From Halomarina litorea (GTDB lineage Archaea > Halobacteriota > Halobacteria > Halobacteriales > Haloarculaceae): DNA of 64,000 nt. Position 1 is the stretch's first letter. Every line of letters begins with the position of its first letter. The notes beneath the pieces were generated by a model, which worked only from the letters and a program-made list of their open reading frames with translations, ran no database searches and was not told the DNA's origin. The position numbers were made by a program, and so were the translations under genes. The stretch lies in assembly GCF_024227715.1 (NCBI RefSeq), contig NZ_CP100448.1:2625655-2689654 (forward strand). Direction: 5' to 3'. Shown here in pieces: positions 27,198-36,587 of this stretch.

Positions 27198-28286
27198 TCA
27201 GACGGGGGTCGACCGGCGCGGTCGGAGCTTCGACCGCTCGGAGACGAACGCGGGGTCGCGGGCGACGTCCATGAGCAGTTCGGTCAGGTCCACCTTGTCC
27301 GCGAGGAACTCGTCGCGGCGCTGCTGGTAGCGCGCCTGCGCGTCGGGGTCGCCGAGAATTTCCGAGACGTGCTCGGCGACCCGCTCGAGGTCGCTCGTGA
27401 TTCGGATGAGGCCGGCGTCCTCCAGCGCGACGAACTCGCCGGGGCCCTGGTTGGCCCAGTCGCTACACGCGATGGCGGGCGTGCCGAGGAACGCCGCCTC
27501 GATGACCATCGTCCCCGTCTCGGCGACGAGGAGGTCGGCCTCGGCCATCACGTCGTGGATGCGCGCCGGGTGGAGGTCGTACTTCCGGGCGCCGAGCGCC
27601 TCCAGATCGAGTTCACCGGACTCGTCGGAGACGAGGACGGTCACGTCGTCGGGCGCCGCCTCGATGACCTGTCGGCGCTGCTCGATGGTCCGGCCGACCG
27701 CGTCCCGGTCGTGGAGCGCGTCGAGCGACGCGAACCGGACGAGCATGAACCGCTCGTCCGGCTCCAGCCCGAGGTCCTCGCGGACCGTCGGGTCCGGGGT
27801 GAACACGTCCGGGAGGAGGTAGCCACACTCCTTGAACCCCTTGAACACGTAGTGGTTCTTCCCGAGGTCGATGTCGGTGGCCTCCGGCGTGAGGATGAGG
27901 TCGGCGAACGGGCTGGACGCCCGGTGGAGCAGTTCGCTCGGTTCGGCGTCGAGCAGGAGGATGACCCGCGCGTCACAGAAGAGGCTGGCGAACGCGGCGT
28001 AGGGACCCCGCCCGAAGATGACGTCCGGGTCGTACCGGCGGACGTGCCGGGCGATTCGGAAGAACTGCTGGGGGAGCTCCCGCGCGAACCCGAACGTCGA
28101 GTAGTCCGACGTCTTGTGGGACCCGTAGACCTCGTAGGGGACGTCGTGGTAGTCGAGGATGTCGAGGGTACACGAGTAGTCCCGCGCCAGAACGAGCATC
28201 TCGTCCTCAGAGTCCACGACCGTCCGGGCGAGATGCCGATACGTGTGTGCGTGCGCTGGCGTATTCACGAAGACCAGGTATTTCAT
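27198..28286 (-). CDS. DUF354 family protein (glycosyltransferase-like)
   Basis: A 362-residue protein with a GT-B/MurG-like layout. The N-terminal MKYLVFVNTPAHAH strand-turn is followed by FGRGPYAAFAS. The C-terminal half contains VAETGTMVIEAAFLGTPAIACSDW, which is the UDP-sugar-binding-like loop of the DUF354/UDP-GlcNAc epimerase-like superfamily. DUF354 genes sit in archaeal and bacterial surface-glycan loci. They may be glycosyltransferases or NDP-sugar processing enzymes, and this one is not experimentally placed. Confidence 0.8.
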   Translation of the reverse strand: MKYLVFVNTPAHAHTYRHLARTVVDSEDEMLVLARDYSCTLDILDYHDVPYEVYGSHKTSDYSTFGFARELPQQFFRIARHVRRYDPDVIFGRGPYAAFASLFCDARVILLLDAEPSELLHRASSPFADLILTPEATDIDLGKNHYVFKGFKECGYLLPDVFTPDPTVREDLGLEPDERFMLVRFASLDALHDRDAVGRTIEQRRQVIEAAPDDVTVLVSDESGELDLEALGARKYDLHPARIHDVMAEADLLVAETGTMVIEAAFLGTPAIACSDWANQGPGEFVALEDAGLIRITSDLERVAEHVSEILGDPDAQARYQQRRDEFLADKVDLTELLMDVARDPAFVSERSKLRPRRSTPV

Positions 28287-28424
28287 GGTCGAGAGTGCGC
28301 GCTACACGGCCATTGTTATGGTCCGTCTTATCCGCACGACGGGAGCGCGACGGGGTCGGGCGGTGCCCGGAGCGACGAGTAGGCTGTGGATACCGGGTCG
28401 TGTCCCGCGCGAGTGCGGGCCGAC

Positions 28425-29141
28425 TCAGCTGAGGTACTGCTCTTCGAGTGCGGTGTCGATTCGGGCCTTCGCGTGGGCGCCCGCGTCCCGCACGCAGCGC
28501 TCGAACGACCGGTGGGTCTCCCCCCAGATGCCCGGGTGGGTCAGCACCTGCATCCGGTCGTCGAACCCGTCGGGGAAGGGGGCCTCGTCGAGCCAGCGGT
28601 GGCTCGAGTCCGCCCGGTAGAGGATGTCGGTCATGAACCGCGGCTCGTAGGTGTGGGTGAACCCGTCGAACGTGCGGTCGAGGACCCACTCCGGCGGGAT
28701 GTGAAAGGAGATGACGGGGTGGTCGTTGCCGGTGACGCCCGAGAGCGCCGACAGTTCGCGGTCGACGAACGACTCGAGGGTCGCGTCCTCGGGTTGCTCC
28801 GACCAGTACTGGTGGGTGCTGAAGTGGACGCCGACCTCGTGGCCGAGCGACTCGATACGGGCGACGACGTCGCGGTACTCGCGTTCGAGGAGGTTGTACA
28901 GCGGGTTCGTCAGCAGGAAGAAATACGTCGACGTGACGTCCATCTCCGCCTCCAGTTCGGCCATCCGGAGCGCGTCCCCCGGCGAGAGGTCGACGTCGTG
29001 ACGCAGGAACACGGACCGCTCGGTGGGAGCGTCGGAGAAGGCGTGGAACTCGAAGCCGGCCGACTGCAGGTCCGCGAGCAACGCCCGGTACGTCGAGAGC
29101 GTGTACCCCTCCAGCGGCTCGGTGTAGTCGGAATCTACCAT
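28425..29141 (-). CDS. Polysaccharide deacetylase family protein
   Basis: A 238-residue NodB-type protein. RHDVD at about 47-51 gives the catalytic Asp and metal-binding residues. HEVGVHFSTHQY (101-112) gives the metal-binding histidines in a position fitting motif 2. It should remove N-acetyl groups from a polysaccharide or activated sugar, requiring zinc or cobalt. There is no signal peptide, so it is cytosolic and more likely acts on a precursor or lipid-linked sugar. It is divergent from the LpxD-like gene, with promoters in the shared 102-base gap. Confidence 0.83.
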   Translation of the reverse strand: MVDSDYTEPLEGYTLSTYRALLADLQSAGFEFHAFSDAPTERSVFLRHDVDLSPGDALRMAELEAEMDVTSTYFFLLTNPLYNLLEREYRDVVARIESLGHEVGVHFSTHQYWSEQPEDATLESFVDRELSALSGVTGNDHPVISFHIPPEWVLDRTFDGFTHTYEPRFMTDILYRADSSHRWLDEAPFPDGFDDRMQVLTHPGIWGETHRSFERCVRDAGAHAKARIDTALEEQYLS

Positions 29142-29160
29142 AGTCCGTACTCCCGACGGA

Positions 29161-29170
29161 TATCAATAAG
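29161..29170 (-). promoter_or_regulatory. TATA-like box of the deacetylase gene
   Basis: On the minus strand this reads CTTATTGATA, 20-29 bases before the ATG at 29141. That fits a leaderless transcript. Confidence 0.45.
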
Positions 29171-29210
29171 GCTACTGGCACTCCCGCACCCGGAATTCGA
29201 GCGACGACAA

Positions 29211-29219
29211 CGCTTATCG
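29211..29219 (+). promoter_or_regulatory. TATA-like element of the LpxD-like gene
   Basis: CGCTTATCG lies 25-33 bases before the ATG at 29244. Together with the minus-strand box at 29161-29170 it makes a compact divergent promoter. Confidence 0.4.
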
Positions 29220-29243
29220 GGGTGAGTCGGGTCGCTACACACC

Positions 29244-30059
29244 ATGAGCGTGGACTCCACCACCGTCGCGTCCTTCCTCGGCACCGACCACGGGGGCGCA
29301 AGCGTCGAGCTCGCGGACTACAACGGCCTCGACCAGGCCACCCCGGCCGACCTCTCGTTCTACGTCGGCGACGACCCCGACGCGCTGGCGGCGACGGACG
29401 CGGGCGCGGTCGTCTGCAGACCTGCGGTCGCCGCACAGGTCGACCGCGCCACCGTCCACTCGTCGACGCCGAAACCGGACTTCTGCCGGGCGGTGGGTCG
29501 GTTCTTCGCGGCGAGCGAGGACCCACAGGTTTCGCCCGCCGCGACGATCCGCGAGGGCGCAGCACTCGGCGAGGCGTGTCACGTCGCCCCCGGCGCGTAC
29601 GTCGACGACTGCGTCGTCCTCGGGGACCGGTGCGTCGTCCAGCCGGGGGTCGTCCTCGGGGCACAGGGGTACAACTACACGCCGGACGCGTCCGGCGAAC
29701 TCCACCACCTCCCGCACAAGGGGAGCGTCGAAATCGGCGACGACGTCACCATCGGGGCGAACAGCGTGGTCGACCGGGGGGTCTTCGAGGCGACCGAGAT
29801 TCGCTCGGGGACGAAGCTCAGCAGCAACGTGAAGGTCGCCCACAACGTCACCGTCGGCGAGGACGTCCGCATCGCGATGGCCGCGACCATCGCCGGGAGC
29901 ACGACCATCGGCGACGGGGCGTACATCCACCCGCAGGTCTCGGTCGCCTCCCACTGCCACGTCGGCGAGGGGGCGGAGGTCGGGATGGCCACCAAGGTCC
30001 TCGACGACGTCGCCCCCGGGACCACGGTCGTGAACCCGACCGAGATACGGGAGCTCTGA
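29244..30059 (+). CDS. LpxD-like hexapeptide-repeat N-acyltransferase
   Basis: A 271-residue protein. The N-terminal domain (DLSFYVGDDP at about 37; VVCRP at 56) matches the uridine-binding domain of LpxD. The C-terminal left-handed beta-helix includes GAQGYNY (139-145) and VDRGVFEAT. KVAHNVTVG places H200 where LpxD has its catalytic His. LpxD N-acylates UDP-3-O-acyl-glucosamine in lipid A synthesis, which archaea do not make. The enzyme here probably adds an acyl or acetyl group to an amino sugar nucleotide. It is close to a deacetylase and UDP-sugar genes. Confidence 0.82.
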   Translation: MSVDSTTVASFLGTDHGGASVELADYNGLDQATPADLSFYVGDDPDALAATDAGAVVCRPAVAAQVDRATVHSSTPKPDFCRAVGRFFAASEDPQVSPAATIREGAALGEACHVAPGAYVDDCVVLGDRCVVQPGVVLGAQGYNYTPDASGELHHLPHKGSVEIGDDVTIGANSVVDRGVFEATEIRSGTKLSSNVKVAHNVTVGEDVRIAMAATIAGSTTIGDGAYIHPQVSVASHCHVGEGAEVGMATKVLDDVAPGTTVVNPTEIREL

Positions 30060-30208
30060 ACGGGCCGAGCGACGGACGACACGCCGCGTACTCGCGCGGG
30101 ACGACGGAGCGAGAAACGCGGCGAACGGCTCGGGCGACGCTCGACGGGCGGGTGTGCGGGACGCGACGGACCGTCGAGGAGTCGAGGAGTTAGTCGCCGC
30201 TCAGTCGC

Positions 30209-31549
30209 TCAGTCGGTCCGACCCCGGCCGATGGTGTACCGGGGGCGGTTCAGGTGGCCGAGGGTGTCCCGACCGTCGACGAGGACGCTGTCGTCGAACG
30301 CCGTCCAGTCGACCTCGAGAAACTCCTCGTGAGGCGTGACCATCACGACCGCGTCGACGTCACACGACTGCAGGTCGTCGACCGAGACGGGTTCCGCGCC
30401 GAAGTCGGCGGGGTCGACCATCGGGTCACAGCCGTAGACGGTCGCGCCGCGCTGGGACAGGCCCTCGATGATGGGCTTGGCCGGCGTCGCCCGCGTCTCC
30501 TTGACGCCGGGGCGGTAGGTGACCCCCAGGACGAGGACGGACGACCCGTCGATGTCCACGCCGTTCGCGGCGAGTTCCTGTGCCGTCTTCTCGACGGTGA
30601 ACGCCGGCATCGACTCGTTGACGTCGCGCGCCGTCTGCATGAGCGGGGCCGGCTCGTCGGTCTGGCTCATCAGGAAGTGCGGGTACCAGGGGATGCAGTG
30701 CCCGCCGACGCCGGGGCCGGGGGAGTGGATGTGACAGTACGGCGTCGCGCTCGCCGCCTCGATGGCGTCGAGGGCGTCGATGTCGAGAGACTCGGCGAGG
30801 CGCGCCAGTTCGTTCGCGAGGGCGATGTTGACGTCGCGGTAGACCCCCTCGAACAGTTTGACCGCTTCCGCCGTGGTCGCGCTCTTCATCGCGTGAATCT
30901 CGTTGTCGACGAACTCGCCGTAGACGAGTTCCGCGACCCGGGTGCTCTCCTCGTCGATACCGCCGACGACCTTCGGGTGCTTCCCCCGGATGTCGAACAG
31001 CGCGGTCCCGCTGGAGGTGCGCTCCGGGCAGAACGCGACGCCGAACTCCCCGCGTTCGAGGCCGCTCACCGACTCCAGACGCGGCGTGATGATCTCCCGG
31101 CACGTCCCCGGCGGGACGGTACACTCGACGAACACCGTATCGCCCGGCGAGAGCCCGGCGCCGATGGAGTCGACCGCGGCTTCGAGCGCCGAGAGGTCCG
31201 GCGTGTTGTCGTCGGTCAACTGCGTCGGGACGATGACGATGTGAATCGAGGCCGCCTCGGCGGCCGTGTGGGCGTCGGTCGTCGCCGAGAGTTCGCCGTG
31301 TTCGACCAGGTCCGCGACCAGGTCGTCGAGCCCGGGTTCGCGCTCGATGTGCGATTCGCCCCGGTTGAGGCGCTCGACGACGTCCGGGTCGATGTCGACG
31401 CCGGTCACGTTGCCGGACCGTTCGGCGTAGACGGCCGCCATCGGCAGGCCCATCTTGCCGAGGCCGTAGACCGCGATCGGGACCTCGCCCGACGTGAGTG
31501 CCGATTGCTGTTCCTCTCGAGTCCGCTCGGAGTTGTAGAGTCCGTTCAT
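30209..31549 (-). CDS. Nucleotide sugar 6-dehydrogenase, WbpA/UDP-GlcNAc dehydrogenase type
   Basis: A 446-residue protein starting at ATG 31549. The NAD-binding YGLGKMGLP is at 28-36, the catalytic Lys is in TAEAVKLFE (K231), and the thiol nucleophile C285 lies in GPGVGGHCIPWYPH. It oxidises C6 of a UDP-hexose to a uronic acid in two steps. In the WbpA-B-E-D set the substrate is UDP-GlcNAc. The start overlaps the stop of the Gfo/Idh gene (ATGA), so it is the last gene of a coupled operon. A ManNAc- or Glc-specific reading of the family cannot be excluded. Confidence 0.88.
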   Translation of the reverse strand: MNGLYNSERTREEQQSALTSGEVPIAVYGLGKMGLPMAAVYAERSGNVTGVDIDPDVVERLNRGESHIEREPGLDDLVADLVEHGELSATTDAHTAAEAASIHIVIVPTQLTDDNTPDLSALEAAVDSIGAGLSPGDTVFVECTVPPGTCREIITPRLESVSGLERGEFGVAFCPERTSSGTALFDIRGKHPKVVGGIDEESTRVAELVYGEFVDNEIHAMKSATTAEAVKLFEGVYRDVNIALANELARLAESLDIDALDAIEAASATPYCHIHSPGPGVGGHCIPWYPHFLMSQTDEPAPLMQTARDVNESMPAFTVEKTAQELAANGVDIDGSSVLVLGVTYRPGVKETRATPAKPIIEGLSQRGATVYGCDPMVDPADFGAEPVSVDDLQSCDVDAVVMVTPHEEFLEVDWTAFDDSVLVDGRDTLGHLNRPRYTIGRGRTD

Positions 31550-32520
31550 GTCGTGTTCGTCGTCGTCTGGTTCCGGGTCCGCGCGAGTTCGTCGATGCGG
31601 TTCGTCACTTCGAGCGCCTCGATGGCGTCGAGTGCGCTCACCTTGGGCGGGAGGTCGTTCTGCGAGGCGTCGACGAACGCCTCCAGTTCCTCCCGGAGCG
31701 GTTCGGCGGAGTTGATCATCGGCTGCTCGATGACGTTCTGGTGGCGGTAGTACACGTCGCCGGTTCCGCCCGTGAACTCCGGTTTCGACTGGCGGTAGAT
31801 GTGGATGGTCTGGTTCAGGTAGTCCAGTTCGATGAGCCTGTCGGAGGCCGTCACGGTGAGCTTCCGGACCTTCCGCTGCGTGACACGGCTCGCGGTCAGC
31901 GACCCGAGCGTGTCGTTCTCGAACCTGATCTGCGCCGTCGCGTACTGCCCGTCGGCCGCGCCCTGCGCACTCAGCGACTCGATCTCCGAGTCGACGAGGT
32001 TGAGCAGGATGTCGATGTCGTGGATCATCAGGTCCTTGACGACCCCGTCCTGGATGTCCCGCTCGATGGGGGGACCGAGGCGCTCGGCCTCGATGGAGAT
32101 GGGGTCGACGGTGTCGATGATGTCGAACAGCGCGGTGACCGCGGGGTTGAACCGCTCGATGTGGCCGACCTGCAGGAGGACGTCCCGCTCGTCTGCGAGC
32201 GCCGCCAGTTCGCGGCCCTCGTCGAGGTCGTCGACGAACGGCTTCTCGACGAGGAGGTCGATACCGGCGTCGATGCCCTGTCTCGCGATCTGGCTGTGGA
32301 ACTGCGTCGGGACGGCGACGGAGGCGCAGTCGACGCGGTCGAACAGGTCGTCGAGGTCGAGCGACTCGATCTGGTACTGGTCGGCGACCTCCGCCGCCGC
32401 CTCGGTGTCGGCGTCCGAGACCCCGACGAGGTCGACGCCGGGGAGTTCGCTGTACACCCGGACGTGGTTGCGACCCATCGACCCGACGCCGACGACACCG
32501 ACGCGGACGTCGTCGGTCAT
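31546..32520 (-). CDS. Gfo/Idh/MocA oxidoreductase, WbpB-like (UDP-sugar 3-dehydrogenase)
   Basis: A 324-residue protein with GVVGVGSMGRNH (about 8-19) for NAD(P) binding, EKPFVDD (catalytic Lys in EKP at 92-94) and a later MIHDIDI catalytic-site segment. In the WbpB reaction the C3 hydroxyl of UDP-GlcNAcA is oxidised so that an amino group can be added. Overlap of four bases with both neighbours supports one transcript. The amino-sugar context is stronger evidence for this role than the sequence alone. Confidence 0.84.
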   Translation of the reverse strand: MTDDVRVGVVGVGSMGRNHVRVYSELPGVDLVGVSDADTEAAAEVADQYQIESLDLDDLFDRVDCASVAVPTQFHSQIARQGIDAGIDLLVEKPFVDDLDEGRELAALADERDVLLQVGHIERFNPAVTALFDIIDTVDPISIEAERLGPPIERDIQDGVVKDLMIHDIDILLNLVDSEIESLSAQGAADGQYATAQIRFENDTLGSLTASRVTQRKVRKLTVTASDRLIELDYLNQTIHIYRQSKPEFTGGTGDVYYRHQNVIEQPMINSAEPLREELEAFVDASQNDLPPKVSALDAIEALEVTNRIDELARTRNQTTTNTT

Positions 32521-33596
32521 CGGGACACCGCCTCCCTGACGGCGTCGGCGACCGCACGGACGTCGGCCTCGGAGAGCTGGGGGTGGACGGGCACGGAGAG
32601 CACCTCGTTCACGGCCCGCTCGGTGACGGGCGCGCTGACGTCGAGGTGGTCGTACGCCCCCTGCATGTGGACGGGTTTGGGGTAGTAGACCTTCGACCCG
32701 ACGCCGGCGTCCTCGAGCGCCGCCATCAGGTCGTCGCGCGCCTCGTAGCGCAGCGTGTACTGGTTGTACGTGTGGCGGAAGCCGTCGGGTTCGACGGGCG
32801 TCGTGACCGCGGTGTCGGTCAGTCGCTCGGTGAGCACGCGGGCGTTCTCCCGGCGCGAGTCGATGTAGCCGGGGAGGCGGTCGAGCTGGACGCGACCGAT
32901 GGCCGCGGCGATGCTCGTCATCCGGAAGTTGTGGCCGACCTCGGGGTGGTCGTACCCCTCGGTCCGGCCGTGGTCGACGAACCGGCGGGCGCGCACGGCG
33001 AGGTCCTCGTCGTTCGTGGTGATCATGCCGCCCTCGCCGGTCGTCATGTTCTTCGTCGGGTAGAACGAGAAGCAGGCGACGTCGCCGAGCGACCCGACGG
33101 GGGTGCCGTCGACGGCCGCCCCGTGGGCCTGCGCCGCGTCCTCGACCAGCGCGAAGTCGTACTCGTCGGCCAGTTCGCGCAGGCGACCCATCGCCGCCGG
33201 CAGGCCGTAGAGGTGGACGGCGATGACCGCGTCCACGTCCAGTCCGTCCGCGAGGCGGGCTTCGAGGGCGTCCGGGTCGATGTTGTACGTCTCCGGATCG
33301 ATGTCGACCAGTTCGATGTCGGCGTTGCAGAAACTGACCGCGTTCGCGGTGGCGATGTAGGTGAACGGCGTCGTCACCACGGTGTCGCCGGGACCGACGT
33401 CGATGGCCTTCATGGCCGCGTGGAGCGCCGTCGTCCCGTTCGAGGTGGCGACGCCGTGGTCGGCCTCGACGTAGTCTGCGAACTCCCGCTCGAACGAGCG
33501 GACCTCGGGGCCGTCCGCGAGCATCCCCTCGTCCATGACCTCCATCACGCGGGCTTTCTCCTCCTCGCCCATCACGGGGTTGGCGATGGGTATCAC
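32517..33596 (-). CDS. DegT/DnrJ/EryC1/StrS aminotransferase, WbpE-like
   Basis: A 359-residue PLP enzyme. EDAAQAHGA (D153) contacts the pyridine ring, and [14 protein letters not shown] has the Schiff-base Lys at 182. [10 protein letters not shown] near residue 51 is the usual phosphate-binding start. It transfers an amino group, usually from glutamate, to a keto-sugar nucleotide, here most likely the 3-keto product of the neighbouring dehydrogenase. It overlaps both flanking genes by four bases. Confidence 0.9.
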   Translation of the reverse strand: MIPIANPVMGEEEKARVMEVMDEGMLADGPEVRSFEREFADYVEADHGVATSNGTTALHAAMKAIDVGPGDTVVTTPFTYIATANAVSFCNADIELVDIDPETYNIDPDALEARLADGLDVDAVIAVHLYGLPAAMGRLRELADEYDFALVEDAAQAHGAAVDGTPVGSLGDVACFSFYPTKNMTTGEGGMITTNDEDLAVRARRFVDHGRTEGYDHPEVGHNFRMTSIAAAIGRVQLDRLPGYIDSRRENARVLTERLTDTAVTTPVEPDGFRHTYNQYTLRYEARDDLMAALEDAGVGSKVYYPKPVHMQGAYDHLDVSAPVTERAVNEVLSVPVHPQLSEADVRAVADAVREAVSR

Positions 33597-34165
33597 AGGT
33601 TGTTCCCCCCTTCGAGTTTCTCCGGGAGCGGGCGGATCTTCGCCGGGGACCCGACGGCGAGCATCCCCGCCGGGACGTCCTCGGTGACGATGGCGCCCGC
33701 GGCGACGAACGCCCCCTCGCCGACGGTGACGCCGGGGAGGACGGTCGCGTTCGCCCCGATAGAGACGTCGTCTTCGAGGGTGGGCCCGACGAGGTCCACG
33801 TCCTGCCGGATGGGGTACGGGTCGTTCGTCAGGGTGGCGTGCGGGCCGATGAACACCCGGTCGCCGATGGTCGTCTGGCTCGGGACGTAGACGCCCGTCT
33901 GGAGGCTGACGTTCGACCCGATGGTGGTGTGGCCGTCGATGACCGTGTCGGTCCCGACGAGGACGTCGTCGCCGATGGTCGTCTCCTCCCGGATGAGGGC
34001 GCGGTGGCCCGTGTTGAGCCCCGCCCCGACCACGACGTCGGAGTAGAGGATTGACCCCGAGCGAATCGTCGCGTCGGGGCCGAGTTGCGTCTGTTCGCCG
34101 TCACCGACGTCGAGTTCGACGTCGTCTGCGATGCTTACGGTGCTGTCGAATCGTTGTGTGCTCAT
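33593..34165 (-). CDS. Hexapeptide-repeat N-acetyltransferase, WbpD-like
   Basis: A 190-residue left-handed beta-helix protein, with repeats such as [26 protein letters not shown] and [28 protein letters not shown] resembles the acetyl-CoA-site turn of WbpD/WlbB and PglD relatives. It is expected to acetylate the new 3-amino group, giving the 2,3-diacetamido uronic acid. It is the first gene of the operon, with a 505-base divergent upstream region. Substrate identity is inferred from its three partners. Confidence 0.84.
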   Translation of the reverse strand: MSTQRFDSTVSIADDVELDVGDGEQTQLGPDATIRSGSILYSDVVVGAGLNTGHRALIREETTIGDDVLVGTDTVIDGHTTIGSNVSLQTGVYVPSQTTIGDRVFIGPHATLTNDPYPIRQDVDLVGPTLEDDVSIGANATVLPGVTVGEGAFVAAGAIVTEDVPAGMLAVGSPAKIRPLPEKLEGGNNL

Positions 34166-34670
34166 GAGGATGTGGTCATGTGTCTCGGTGGACTGACGAG
34201 GGACTCGATACAGGCATGGGTACCCGACCGACGGGGTTTGTTATGCACCGCAAACCGCCCCCTGTCGTTTCCCTACTCGGTGTTTGTCCGACCATAATTT
34301 CAGACGTCTCGAGGAGAGATAACCCGTTTACGACAGTCTCTCGCGCGATTCGCGCGAAAGCGCGCGAGCCACAGACCGTCCGCCGACCCTCCGAGACTCC
34401 TGAAACCAGATATATTGCGAACGAGTAAATACGTGTCGGGCGAAGGTAATTCGCGTCGGGAGACACTCCGGAACGACCGCGCCAGGCCCGTCCGACGGCC
34501 TCCAGCGGGGCGGGCCGGTCGTTCGTCAGGTGTCCCCTCTCGCTCGCGCGACCGGGCCGCTCGACCGTCCTATCGGTCGATAGTACCTGCGTAACAAAGC
34601 CCCTTCGTCCCCACATGACGCACAGACAGTTGCCTTCCGTCGACCATCCCACCCTCAACGTACCCTCACG
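34166..34670. promoter_or_regulatory. Divergent intergenic region with inverted repeat
   Basis: About 505 bases without a convincing gene, between the acetyltransferase and the GT-C-like gene. It holds an AT-rich block at 34408-34430 with a TATATT core, plausible as a promoter on either strand. An inverted repeat, CTCGCGCG at 34340-34347 and CGCGCGAG at 34361-34368, flanks the short palindrome TTCGCGCGAA. Reading frames in this stretch lack haloarchaeal codon pattern. Confidence 0.45.
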
Positions 34671-36476
34671 ATGACACGCCACCGCACGACAAAGTCGTCA
34701 CTCGTCCTCGGCTACGTAGCGCTCACCGTCGCGATCCTCGCGGCTCACTTCACGCCGATGCGGAGTTACGAGCCGTCCATCTACGCAGCGACCCCGCTGC
34801 TCTACTGGTTCGGGTTCGGAATCGCCATCCTCGCGGCGGCGTTCGTCATGGCGTACGACAGAGAGAGCTGGCAGTTCACGGTCGCCCTCCTGCTGTTCGT
34901 GATGGCCATCGGGACGTTCATCTTCCTCCCGTTCATCAGGTCGTACTTCGCCTACGGGCAGGGCGACGCGCTGACGCACCTTGGATGGATGCGTCGCATC
35001 GTGAGCGGTGAGTGGAGCGGGTTCGAACTGGTCTACCCCGGCACCCACATCATCGCCGTCCTGGTCAACAGCGTCACCGGCATCTCCACCAATCGGTCGA
35101 TGCTGTTCGTCCTCGAGATATTCGTCTTCTCGTATCTCGTCTTCCTCCCGCTGGCGGTCCGGTCGGTCCTGAACGACCGCTCGGCGGTGGCCATCGCCAC
35201 CGTCGCCGCCGGGATGCTCCTGCCCATCACGAACCTCTCGACGTTCCTCGACTACCACCCCTTCACGATGACGGTGTTCTACTTCCCGTTCGTTCTCTTC
35301 CTCGCGTTTACCTACCTGCGAAGCGGGGAGAAGGGGTCGATCCGGGGCGTCCTCGGTTCGTCGCTGGGACTCCTGTTGGTCCTCTCGCTGTTCGCCATCG
35401 TCCTCTTCCACCCGCAGGTGGCCCTCGACGTCCTCATCCTGTTCGGCACCATCGGCGTCGTCCAGTTGCTCATCCACCGCCTCCCGAGCACCGAGGGGAT
35501 GCAGCGGGGCCAGTCGTTGCTCGCCCCGACGGTGATCAGTTCGGTCCTGTTCGGGCTGTGGGCGCTGCGGTACAACAAGGTCCTCCGGATGTTCGGCTAC
35601 GTCAGCGAGGCCGTCGGGTCGTTCTGGGCCACCAGCGGCGGGAACACGGGACAGACCGTCCAGAGCCAGGGCAACTCCCTCGCGGACATCGGCGTGACGC
35701 TGGTCGAGGTGTTCGCACGGATGCTCGGCGTCCACCTCATCTTCTTCCTGCTGGCGGCGGCCATCGTCGTCTGGGCGGTCGCGGGCCGCCTCAGCGGGGT
35801 TCGGACCGACCGGAACGCCGTCGTGGGCTACTTCACGTACGGGAGCCTCGTGCTGACGCCGTTCTTCCTGCTCCACTTCATCGGGAACATCTCGTCGTAC
35901 TTCTTCCGCCACCTCGGGTTCGCGATGGTGCTCGTCACCATCCTCGCCGCGTTCGCCGTCCACGGTCTCACCGACCGGTTCTCGGGCAGCAACGTGTTCG
36001 CCGCGGTGAAGCCCCTCGGCGTCGTGGTCGCCATCGTCGTCCTCGGCGTGTCGCTCTACACGGCCTACCCCTCGCCGTTCATCTTCCTGACGACGCAGGG
36101 CGTCACGGAGACCGAGATGGTCGGTCACGACATCGCCTTCGAGACTTCGGCCGAGGACGTCCCCTACTCGGGGATCAGGCAGGGGCCGGGACGGTACGAG
36201 GACGCCCTCAACACGAACGTGCCGACCACCGGCGCCGTCAACGGCACGTACATGGAACAACAGCGGTTGACTGAGATACACGACGAGCCGTACTACCTCA
36301 TCGTGAGTGGCTACGACAGGGCCATCGAGACGAAGGGGTTCCGGGGCATCGACTACAGCCAACAGGCGTTCGATAGCCTCCGCACCGAGGAGGGGGTGAG
36401 CCGGGTTCAGGTCGCACAGGACTTCTACCGGTACTACATCGTCCCGACGAACGGCAGCGGCGGGTCGAGTTCCTGA
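34671..36476 (+). CDS. Polytopic membrane protein, GT-C glycosyltransferase-like
   Basis: A 601-residue protein with roughly eleven to twelve hydrophobic segments and a soluble extracellular C-terminal domain (about 475-601) that contains two N-glycosylation-type NGT/NGS sites. In the first large loop YGQGDALTHLGWMRRI (about 95-110) has the acidic residue expected of GT-C enzymes, which use dolichyl-linked sugars on the outer membrane face. Function as a glycosyltransferase is inferred from topology and this loop, not from a firm motif. It stands between the diacetamido-sugar operon and the ABC operon. Confidence 0.66.
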   Translation: MTRHRTTKSSLVLGYVALTVAILAAHFTPMRSYEPSIYAATPLLYWFGFGIAILAAAFVMAYDRESWQFTVALLLFVMAIGTFIFLPFIRSYFAYGQGDALTHLGWMRRIVSGEWSGFELVYPGTHIIAVLVNSVTGISTNRSMLFVLEIFVFSYLVFLPLAVRSVLNDRSAVAIATVAAGMLLPITNLSTFLDYHPFTMTVFYFPFVLFLAFTYLRSGEKGSIRGVLGSSLGLLLVLSLFAIVLFHPQVALDVLILFGTIGVVQLLIHRLPSTEGMQRGQSLLAPTVISSVLFGLWALRYNKVLRMFGYVSEAVGSFWATSGGNTGQTVQSQGNSLADIGVTLVEVFARMLGVHLIFFLLAAAIVVWAVAGRLSGVRTDRNAVVGYFTYGSLVLTPFFLLHFIGNISSYFFRHLGFAMVLVTILAAFAVHGLTDRFSGSNVFAAVKPLGVVVAIVVLGVSLYTAYPSPFIFLTTQGVTETEMVGHDIAFETSAEDVPYSGIRQGPGRYEDALNTNVPTTGAVNGTYMEQQRLTEIHDEPYYLIVSGYDRAIETKGFRGIDYSQQAFDSLRTEEGVSRVQVAQDFYRYYIVPTNGSGGSSS

Positions 36477-36587
36477 CCCGGCGGGCGGACGGACCAGTGG
36501 AGTAGCCTGCGAAGAATCGATCCCTCCCGTTGGAGGTAGCTGTTGAGCACCGGCCCGGACCTGCCTTCGACGATGAACCAGCGATAG

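Noticed and set aside
34176-34682. A 168-codon minus-strand open frame in the divergent region
   Set aside because: It lacks haloarchaeal codon pattern and acidic composition, has no motif, and overlaps the likely promoters of both flanking units.
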